NCBI GenBank assembly: GCA_000466585.1
Contig: KE993471.1
Location: 30,372-43,448 of the forward strand
Reading direction: 5' to 3'
DNA length: 13,077 bases
From: Clostridiales bacterium oral taxon 876 str. F0540
GTDB lineage: Bacteria > Bacillota > Clostridia > Clostridiales > Clostridiaceae
Positions 8,646 through 13,077 of the stretch are shown here, piece after piece; the stretch's first letter is position 1, and the number at the start of each line of letters is the position of its first letter. A program made the position numbers and the translations under genes. The notes under the pieces were generated by a model. It made no database searches, was not told the origin of the DNA, and saw nothing but the letters and a program-made list of their open reading frames with translations.

Positions 8646-8674
8646 ATTATATATAATATTGCGGAACTATTCAA
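8646..8674 (-). promoter_or_regulatory. Promoter of the pPIWI_RE operon
   Basis: On the minus strand TTGAAT (8669-8674), a 17-base spacer and TATAAT (8646-8651) make a near-consensus sigma-A promoter about 55 bases upstream of the REase start. Transcription would begin near 8639. Strong basal elements flanked by repeated sites suggest a promoter that is strong by default and held off by a repressor. Confidence 0.8.
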
Positions 8675-8683
8675 GTAACAATT
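8663..8683. promoter_or_regulatory. Operator-like direct repeat 2, over the -35 element
   Basis: The partner of the repeat at 8623, same orientation, at an exact 40-bp offset. It overlaps the -35 hexamer. The WYL regulator encoded next door is the obvious candidate ligand, by proximity only. Confidence 0.6.
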
Positions 8684-8691
8684 CAGCAAGA

Positions 8692-8728
8692 AATAAAAAA
8701 TCACAAGATTATATTATTCCCGTGATTT
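8692..8728 (-). terminator. Intrinsic terminator of the WYL regulator gene
   Basis: On the minus strand an 11-bp stem (AAATCACGGGA with TCTTGTGATTT, two G-T pairs) closes a loop of about nine bases and is followed by TTTTATTT. It starts 14 bases after the WYL stop codon, so the regulator is transcribed separately from the downstream operon. Confidence 0.75.
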
Positions 8729-8742
8729 CTAATTCAATAATA

Positions 8743-9684
8743 TTATATTGTCTCCAACATTTTTTTAAGTTCGTCTTTAATTTCATTTTTTAAGATCTCA
8801 GGTTCTATAACTTTTACAGAAGTTCTCATAGATAAAATCCATCTTATAATATCCGGTCTTCCACTCATTTGACCCTCGAACAGTATTGTATCCTCATCAA
8901 CCCATGAAACTTTCTGATCCTCTGCATATATGCCTTCACTTACAGACCTTGAAAATGGCTTGCTAATTAACAGTTTTATATTATAAGTTTCTTCATTAAA
9001 TAATCCAAGGTGATTTCTCATAAAATTTCTTATACTAAAATCCTCTGGTATATGAAACTTGTCCTCTAAAATTTCAACCTGGTCTACTCTCATAAGCTTG
9101 AAGGTTATAGGCTTCTCCTTTTTCTCACAATAGGCAATTAAGTATTTCAAATTATTTCTAGTAATTATGCCATAAGGTCTTACTACTCTAACTGTAGGTC
9201 CTGAAGAAACAGAACTATATCTTATTCTCAGTTTATTTTTAGAAATACAAGCGGCCTGAATTTCCAGTTCAAACTTACTTTCTTTTTCCAGGCTAACTGC
9301 CTTCGGTTTTAAAACCACATTGCCAGAATAGTCTTCCAGCTGATTATTTCTTTCACTGGTTATTTTCACCTTATTGCTTAAGCTTTCAAGCTGTTCCTTT
9401 AAAGTAAAATTTGTGGTCTTGAGCTGCTTAGCAGCTAGCTCAAGGGCAACGGCCTCTTCCTTTTTTATATCTAAATTTAATATATAATCATATCCTATCA
9501 GCTCATACCCTCCAGTAGGCCCTGGAACTGATTGAACATTAATATTAGCTTCTTCTAAATCGCTCATGTACTTTCTAATCATTCTTTCGCTGACGCCTAA
9601 AGCCTCAGCAAGTTCCTTAGTTTTCATTCTTTTTCTGCTTTTTAATAAAATAAGCAGAGTGAGCAAATTTGAGAACTTACTCAT
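8743..9684 (-). CDS. WYL-domain transcriptional regulator (HTH-WYL-WCX)
   Basis: A 313-residue cytoplasmic regulator. Residues 5-50 form a winged helix-turn-helix of the HTH_11/DeoR-like kind (TKELAEALGVSERMIRKYMS), 135-210 a WYL domain (IRYSSVS, VRVVRPYGII, the KYLIAY strand where other members have WYL, and ITFKLMRVDQVEIL), and 232-313 the WCX extension. Length is typical for the family (about 300-330). WYL proteins such as BrxR and CapW repress BREX and CBASS defence operons and are thought to sense nucleic-acid ligands. Here it sits directly upstream of the pPIWI_RE operon, ends in its own terminator, and the operon promoter carries a repeated site, so it likely represses that operon; this is inference. 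The start has GGAGG seven bases before the ATG. Confidence 0.9.
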   Translation of the reverse strand: MSKFSNLLTLLILLKSRKRMKTKELAEALGVSERMIRKYMSDLEEANINVQSVPGPTGGYELIGYDYILNLDIKKEEAVALELAAKQLKTTNFTLKEQLESLSNKVKITSERNNQLEDYSGNVVLKPKAVSLEKESKFELEIQAACISKNKLRIRYSSVSSGPTVRVVRPYGIITRNNLKYLIAYCEKKEKPITFKLMRVDQVEILEDKFHIPEDFSIRNFMRNHLGLFNEETYNIKLLISKPFSRSVSEGIYAEDQKVSWVDEDTILFEGQMSGRPDIIRWILSMRTSVKVIEPEILKNEIKDELKKMLETI

Positions 9685-9742
9685 TACTTATCCTCCAATT
9701 CTATTCCCGCAAGTTTACAGTAATATCAATAATGTTTACTTA

Positions 9743-9767
9743 TGTTGTAATTATAATACATTCAACA
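9743..9767. promoter_or_regulatory. Promoter and dyad upstream of the WYL gene
   Basis: A TATAAT (minus strand, 9750-9755) lies 66 bases before the WYL ATG; the -35 is weak (TTTGCT at 17 or TTGCTA at 16 bases). The -10 is enclosed by a short inverted repeat TGTTG (9743-9747) and CAACA (9763-9767). This could be an autoregulatory site, but it does not resemble the repeats at 8623 and 8663. Confidence 0.4.
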
Positions 9768-9799
9768 AATATAGCAAATGTAATATTTATATATAAGCC

Positions 9800-10125
9800 A
9801 ATTTTAATATGTATATTTTTACCTAGGTATAAATTTTAATATATAAATATTTACTAGAAATCTGCGCCTTTCTATAATTAATACAGCTTTAGTAGATAAT
9901 CAAAAAAAACAGAAACCAACGTTGCCACTCCTATGATTAATGATGAGCCTTAAACTGCGGGGAGATATTATAACATTCGATACTCAGCAGCAAATATGAT
10001 CAACGAGATTAAAGCTTCACAACATGATGTTAGTGTTTATATGAAAACTCTTTTAAATAAGTCTACTAGGTATTATTATGAGTCTGCGTTAAAAAGTAAT
10101 GATTAAAATCGGACGTTAAATATAG
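9800..10125. other. AT-rich intergenic stretch without a firm gene
   Basis: This stretch separates the defence genes from the repeat-rich oxidoreductase region. It holds a small hairpin (TAGAAA/TTTCTA near 9853-9875) and one short plus-strand reading frame described separately. I see no RNA gene, insertion-sequence end or CRISPR repeat. Confidence 0.6.
9954..10106 (+). pseudogene. Short plus-strand reading frame, possible gene remnant
   Basis: An open frame of about 50 codons starting right after a stop codon; from the ATG at 9996 it gives 36 residues (MINEIKASQHDVSVYMKTLL, then NKSTRYYYESALKSND). The composition looks protein-like, helical and polar, but there is no convincing ribosome site before the ATG. 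It is one of the few plus-strand candidates in a minus-strand region. It may be the tail of a decayed mobile-element gene; I do not recognise the family. Confidence 0.2.
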
Positions 10126-10170
10126 AAAGCTTGACCTGACAGGTTAAATCGCCGCCTTAGGTCAAGCTTT
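10126..10170. terminator. 12-bp inverted repeat at the left end of repeat element A
   Basis: AAAGCTTGACCT and AGGTCAAGCTTT form a perfect 12-bp stem with a 21-base loop. On the plus strand it is followed by TTTAATTATTT, so it could also act as a terminator. The inner part can refold (ACCTGACAGGT is palindromic, as is CCTTAGG), giving alternative structures. Copy B keeps the outer 11 bp. Confidence 0.4.
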
Positions 10171-10487
10171 AATTATTTCAGCTTATTATGATTAGAAATT
10201 ATGTCAACTTTCTCTGTCAACTAGCATTATTTTGTCAACCTTCTAATGTCAACCTTGTCTACTTACACTTTTAGAAAGTTGACAAGAAGGTTGGCAGCCT
10301 AAAGCCTTGATAGTACTAGTATTATTACTATTTGTCAACTATGTCAACTTTAATATATATATATAAATAATAAATAAAGAATATAGGTATATATAGAGTA
10401 TATATAATATACCTAATATGCCTATATAAATATATATAGGAAAACACGATACAATGTTGACAAAGGGGTTAGATTGTTAAGTCAAGC
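10126..10487. repeat. Non-coding GTCAAC-rich repeat element, copy A
   Basis: A non-coding unit of about 360 bp found again at 12585-12938. Its left end is a 12-bp inverted repeat (AAAGCTTGACCT 10126-10137, AGGTCAAGCTTT 10159-10170). Its right end (AAGTCAAGC, 10479-10487) resembles the inverted form of the left end, so it is bounded by imperfect terminal inverted repeats like a MITE. Inside are eight exact GTCAAC/GTTGAC motifs: forward at 10203, 10216, 10234, 10248, 10334, 10343 and inverted at 10278, 10456. An AT-rich block with inverted AGGTATAT/ATATACCT follows. Lack of a coding frame and abundance of dyads suggest a structured mobile, replication or RNA element; which one is unknown. Confidence 0.7.
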
Positions 10488-10988
10488 CTACCACCTGTCA
10501 TAATGTATTCTTGCTTTATTAAATCTATCTGCAGGATTTCTGTCTTCGTCAGGATATCCAATTGGTACTATTGATAAAGGAATTACACTATCAGGCAGGT
10601 TTAATAGCTCTTTTATGGCTTGAACTCTTTCTTCTATTGGATAAACGCCTAACCATACAGCTCCGAAGCCCATATCCTCTGCAGCTATCAATATATTTTC
10701 AGTTGCAGCTGAACAATCCTGCACCCAATAGCCCTTAAATACTTCCTTTGCTTCATCTCCGCAAATAACAATTGCTGTATCTGTATTTATTAGCATCTTT
10801 GAGTATGGATGCACCTCTGTTATCTTCTTCATAGTTTCCTTGTCTCTTAAAACTATAAACTCCCAAGGCTACTCGTTTCCTGCTGAAGGTGCTGCCATAG
10901 CAGCTCTTAATAATTGTTCTATGATTTCGTCACTTATTTTTATGTCTTTATATTTTCTTATGCTTTTTCTGTTTAATATTGAATTCAT
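10488..10988 (-). pseudogene. Nitroreductase family protein (copy 2), interrupted by an amber codon
   Basis: Reading from ATG 10988 gives a normal nitroreductase start (MNSILNRKSIRKYKD, then AAMAAPSAGNE), then a TAG codon at 10869-10871, then the same frame continues PWEFIVLRDKE through IVICGDEAKEVF and ends IHYDRW. The family consensus at the break is PSAGNQQPWEF, so two codons changed and one became a stop. The full frame is 166 codons, normal for small nitroreductases (FMN-dependent NAD(P)H oxidoreductases). A GGAGG lies 11 bases before the ATG. An internal ATG at 10832 would give a 114-residue C-terminal fragment without the N-terminal FMN-binding loop, unlikely to be active. Sequencing error at the stop is possible but would need to explain GAG-TAG in place of the expected two glutamines. 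Confidence 0.85.
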
Positions 10989-11067
10989 TTAAAGTTACGC
11001 CTCCACTACACACCTACAATAATTATAAGCATTAAAAAAGTGATATTTTATAAGCAGTTATTTAAAA

Positions 11068-11166
11068 TTACAAACATTTCAAAGCATCCTTTATCTTTTC
11101 CAAAACAAGTTTTTCAGCCCCTCCTCCAGGACCGTCAAAGTTATCTCCCTGTATAAAATTATCCAT
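11068..11166 (-). CDS. Possible 32-residue small protein, unknown function
   Basis: Starts MDNFIQGDNFDGPGGGAEKL, ends in a helical, lysine-rich tail (KIKDALKCL). The ATG has a strong, well-placed ribosome site (TAGGAGCGGG), which argues for translation. It lies 79 bases upstream of the nitroreductase pseudogene in the same direction. No signal peptide or membrane segment. I do not recognise a family. It may be a true small protein or the surviving start of a truncated gene. Confidence 0.35.
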   Translation of the reverse strand: MDNFIQGDNFDGPGGGAEKLVLEKIKDALKCL

Positions 11167-11240
11167 AACCCGCTCCTAGCTAATACTCACCTTATATTAT
11201 TATTAAAATAATTTTTTGGTATAACTTGTAAATCATCCAA

Positions 11241-11269
11241 AAATAAAAAACAGTCTCAATGACTGTTTT
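11241..11269 (-). terminator. Intrinsic terminator of the RHH/zinc-ribbon gene
   Basis: On the minus strand AAAACAGTC, loop ATTGA, GACTGTTTT forms a perfect 9-bp stem running into TTTTTTATTTTT. It starts 8 bases after the stop codon at 11277. Confidence 0.88.
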
Positions 11270-11276
11270 CTCAAAT

Positions 11277-11615
11277 TCAATCTTTCTTGCAACATTTCCT
11301 GTGTATATAATTTTCATACCCCTCTGCCTTGCAAATCTCTTCCCCTTGATAAATAGGCTGTTTGCAAAAATCGCATACATTATTATACATTGCTGTTTTT
11401 GAAGTATTCGGTATTGCAGCAGGTTTCTTCTCTTCAAGTTTCTTTTCCATATCTTTAACCACTTTTTTTACTTGTTGTTTATTGTTGCTGCTTATAAGCC
11501 AGTGGATGTAGTTGTCTACATTCCCCTTAAACATAACCTTTGCCTTCTCTTCTGCAATCTTAATAACATAATCATCCAGGTTTACAGTTAATCTTTTAAT
11601 ACTATTAGCTCCCAT
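11277..11615 (-). CDS. Ribbon-helix-helix plus zinc-ribbon protein, putative DNA-binding regulator
   Basis: A 112-residue protein. Residues 4-44 fit a ribbon-helix-helix fold (IKRLTVNLDDYVIKIAEEKA, then FKGNVDNYIHWLI), the fold of many small repressors and plasmid copy or mobilisation proteins. A charged coiled linker (46-65, KKVVKDMEKKLEEKK) leads to a C-terminal zinc site with CDFC (81-84), C95, His105 and C108/C109. A GTG at 11633 extends the frame by six codons, but the ATG at 11615 has GGAGA six bases upstream and is preferred. It lies alone between two terminators with a structured leader, so it is its own transcription unit. Relatedness to mobilisation proteins would fit the repeat-rich setting but cannot be shown here. 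Confidence 0.7.
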   Translation of the reverse strand: MGANSIKRLTVNLDDYVIKIAEEKAKVMFKGNVDNYIHWLISSNNKQQVKKVVKDMEKKLEEKKPAAIPNTSKTAMYNNVCDFCKQPIYQGEEICKAEGYENYIHRKCCKKD

Positions 11616-11677
11616 ACTATTCTCCTGCTTCACTGCTTCTACTAGCAGAATATGCTGGAGGTTTTAAATATGTTACA

Positions 11678-11734
11678 CATTTTGGGTGGTTTATAAAAAA
11701 TTTTAACCTGGCATCCCAAAATGGGATATCAGGT
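11678..11734 (-). promoter_or_regulatory. Leader with two mutually exclusive hairpins upstream of the RHH gene
   Basis: Transcribed toward the RHH gene, the first hairpin is ACCTG-at-ATCCCA, loop TTT, TGGGAT-gc-CAGGT (11706-11734), followed by TTAAAATTTTTT, a terminator-like shape. A second hairpin pairs CATTTTGGG (11715-11723) with CCCAAAATG (11678-11686), strengthened by GGTT/AACC inside. Both use 11715-11723, so they cannot coexist, the arrangement expected of an attenuator or riboswitch expression platform. No known riboswitch consensus is visible upstream. It could instead be a protein operator read as DNA. Confidence 0.45.
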
Positions 11735-11765
11735 CTGGTAGGGATGTATCCACAGAAAAAGCTTC

Positions 11766-11795
11766 AAAGTGAACTGCATAAAAGTGAACACTTTT
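11766..11795. promoter_or_regulatory. AAAGTGAAC direct repeats with overlapping palindrome
   Basis: AAAGTGAAC occurs at 11766-11774 and 11781-11789, 15 bp apart, and the second copy forms a palindrome AAAAGTG-aa-CACTTTT (11780-11795). It lies about 165 bp upstream of the RHH gene start. Ribbon-helix-helix proteins bind such tandem or palindromic short sites, so this could be an operator; no clear promoter was found beside it. Confidence 0.35.
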
Positions 11796-11851
11796 ACTTC
11801 TGAATAAATTTAATAGTCCTGAAATAGCATCATAGTTTCAAGCATCTGTAA

Positions 11852-11895
11852 AAACAGCCTCCTATGATAAAATAATAAATCATAGGAGGCTGTTT
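11852..11895 (-). terminator. Strong terminator of the flavodoxin-fold oxidoreductase gene
   Basis: A perfect 17-bp stem (AAACAGCCTCCTATGAT with its complement) around a 10-base loop, followed on the minus strand by TTTTT. It starts 12 bases after the stop codon at 11908. The symmetry and the weaker T run on the other side make it a possible bidirectional terminator. Confidence 0.92.
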
Positions 11896-11907
11896 ACTGA
11901 GAGAATC

Positions 11908-12564
11908 TTAACCGGCATTAACTTGCTGTGCAAACCTAGCTCCCATATCAAAAGCCTTTAAGCAATCATTAGGGAATTCATCCTGCTTCCTTTTCGCTTT
12001 GCCTTGTTCATCTAATCCGGTAGTAACGTATTTTGAATAATCGTCAAACTGGTAGGTATCAGTAACAATTAATGACTCTGATGCTCCGAAAAACCTTTTA
12101 AGAGTCTTTTCCATAGACATAAAATTCTGATCATAACCAATATCCTTCAAAATATTTTCACTTACATTCATTGTATATATAAAGCCTGTTTGTATCTTCT
12201 TGCCAAATAAAGAAGTACCTTTTCCGTCATACACAAGGTATTGAAACAATAATCTCTCAAGGAAAGATCTCATCTCTCCTGTAACCTGCCCAAAATAAAT
12301 AGGCGAACCTAGGATTACAGCATCGGCTTCTTCAATCTTTTTAAAAATTGGAGCGAGGTCATCATTTATTGCACATCTGCCATAACTCCTGCCGTCTATA
12401 AGTTTGCAGGCAAAGCAGCTCATACATCCCTTATAATTAAGATTATAAAGATGAATCAATTCTGTCTCCGCTCCCTTAGATGCGGCTCCCTCAAGTGCTT
12501 TATTTAATAAAGTTGCTGTATTCCACTGTCTTCTGGGACTCCCATTAATTCCTAAAACTTTCAT
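11908..12564 (-). CDS. Flavodoxin-fold NAD(P)H-dependent oxidoreductase (FMN_red family)
   Basis: A 218-residue cytoplasmic flavoprotein that should bind FMN and move electrons from NAD(P)H to a flavin, quinone or other acceptor. MKVLGINGSPRRQWNT (1-16) is the phosphate-binding loop; ADAVILGSPIYFGQVTGEMR (80-99) followed by SFLERL is the second FMN-contact region. Cysteines at 47, 50, 53 and 64 (CMSCFAC, GRC) are typical of clostridial members similar to iron-sulphur flavoproteins; whether they hold a cluster is unclear. The frame stays open upstream into the repeat element, but the ATG at 12564 has GGGGG six bases upstream and begins the conserved MKVLGINGSP, so that start is chosen. The repeat element lies only about 20 bases upstream, so it must hold or adjoin the promoter. 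Substrate unknown. Confidence 0.88.
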   Translation of the reverse strand: MKVLGINGSPRRQWNTATLLNKALEGAASKGAETELIHLYNLNYKGCMSCFACKLIDGRSYGRCAINDDLAPIFKKIEEADAVILGSPIYFGQVTGEMRSFLERLLFQYLVYDGKGTSLFGKKIQTGFIYTMNVSENILKDIGYDQNFMSMEKTLKRFFGASESLIVTDTYQFDDYSKYVTTGLDEQGKAKRKQDEFPNDCLKAFDMGARFAQQVNAG

Positions 12565-12584
12565 AAACATCCCCCTGTTAATAT

Positions 12585-12938
12585 AAGCTTGACCTGACAC
12601 GGTAAATTGCCGCCTTAGGTCAAGCTTTAAATACTTCAGCTTATTATGATTAGAAATTTTGTAAACTTTCTCTGTCAACGAGCATTATTTTGTCAACCTT
12701 CTAATGTCAACATTGTCTACTTACACTTTTAGAAAGTTGACAGAAAAGTTGATAGCCTTAAGCCTTGATATTACTAGTATTATTACTATTTGTTAACTTT
12801 GTCAACTTTAATATATATATAAATAATAAATAAAGAATATAGGTATATATAGAGTATATATACCTAATATGCCTATATAAATATATATAAGAAAATACGT
12901 AACAATGTTGACAAAAGAGTTAGATTGTTAAGTCAAGC
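12585..12938. repeat. Non-coding GTCAAC-rich repeat element, copy B
   Basis: Second copy of the element at 10126-10487, same orientation, near 90% identical by eye. It keeps the left-end inverted repeat (AAGCTTGACCT 12585-12595), the AT-rich block and most GTCAAC motifs, with the first changed to GTAAAC. Its right end reads AAGTCAAGCTT (12930-12940), the inverse of the left end with one mismatch, and overlaps the nitroreductase stop codon. This copy forms the upstream region of the flavodoxin-fold oxidoreductase gene. Confidence 0.7.
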
Positions 12939-13077
12939 TTACCACCTGTCATAATGTATTCTTGCTTTATTAAACCTATCTGCAGGCTTTCTATCCTCAT
13001 CAGGATATCCTATTGGTACTATTGATAAAGGAATCACACTATCAGGCAGGTTTAAAAGCTCTTTTATGGCTTGAACT
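12939..13077 (-). CDS. Nitroreductase family protein (copy 3), C-terminal part, cut by the window end
   Basis: The frame is open from the window edge to a TAA at 12939 and gives AIKELLNLPDSVIPLSIVPI, then GYPDEDRKPADRFNKARIHY and DRW, nearly the same as copy 2. Only the last 45 codons are seen. The region lacks stops, so this may be the intact parent of the broken copy 2 and truncated copy 1. Its stop codon is formed by the terminal repeat of element copy B (TAA here, TAG in copy 2). Confidence 0.82.
   Translation of the reverse strand, partial: VQAIKELLNLPDSVIPLSIVPIGYPDEDRKPADRFNKARIHYDRW

Noticed and set aside
9566..9796. 76-residue plus-strand frame at the start of the WYL gene
   Set aside because: Antisense to the HTH-coding region and continues into AT-rich promoter DNA; product is not protein-like.
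10201..10300. GTCAAC dyads as an integron attC site
   Set aside because: The core GTTRRRY/RYYYAAC pattern is not met and there is no integrase or cassette-like array.
10201..10348. GTCAAC motif cluster as a CRISPR array
   Set aside because: The repeated unit is only about six bases, spacing is irregular, and both orientations occur.
11192..11437. 81-residue minus-strand frame overlapping the RHH gene and its terminator
   Set aside because: It reads through a strong terminator and a conserved zinc-ribbon frame in another register; no ribosome site.
12565..12678. 38-codon N-terminal extension of the flavodoxin-fold oxidoreductase
   Set aside because: It runs back into the repeat element, precedes the conserved MKVLGINGSP start and skips the GGGGG ribosome site.

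Overview
The window is AT-rich and nearly all its genes lie on the minus strand. Shine-Dalgarno sites are strong (GGAGG, AGAGGTG), promoters fit the sigma-A consensus and hairpin-plus-T-run terminators are clear. With the protein families present this points to a Firmicute, most likely a Clostridium or close relative; that is an inference from composition and gene style, not a database match.

Layout. 1-206 holds the 3' part of a nitroreductase gene (copy 1), cut at its 5' side. 294-1671 is a toxin-antitoxin pair: an MqsR-type mRNA interferase followed by an antitoxin fusing an MqsA-like zinc finger and helix-turn-helix to a SocA/Panacea domain; a perfect 20-bp palindrome lies beside its promoter. 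1915-8591 is a compact three-gene operon transcribed REase, then DinG-like helicase, then pPIWI_RE protein: the pPIWI_RE three-gene island that Burroughs, Iyer and Aravind (2013) predicted to be an RNA-guided restriction system acting on R-loops. 8743-9684 encodes a WYL-domain regulator with its own terminator. The operon promoter has a 21-bp sequence repeated at an exact 40-bp offset, one copy over the -35 and one over the start site, a likely operator pair for that regulator.

9800-13077 is a different neighbourhood built from repeats. A non-coding element of about 360 bp, full of GTCAAC/GTTGAC motifs, occurs twice (10126-10487 and 12585-12938), each time directly next to the 3' end of a nitroreductase gene. 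Copy 2 of the nitroreductase is broken by an amber codon; copy 3 runs off the window. Between the copies lie a possible 32-residue small protein, a ribbon-helix-helix/zinc-ribbon protein with a leader that can form two exclusive hairpins, and a flavodoxin-fold NAD(P)H-dependent oxidoreductase.

How it fits together. The defence cargo (toxin-antitoxin, pPIWI_RE operon, WYL regulator) sits between direct nitroreductase repeats about 10.57 kb apart, about 90% identical by eye. It looks like a defence island placed inside a duplicated oxidoreductase locus, and recombination between the repeats could delete it. The WYL protein probably controls the pPIWI_RE operon, and the toxin-antitoxin pair may stabilise the island; both are inferences.
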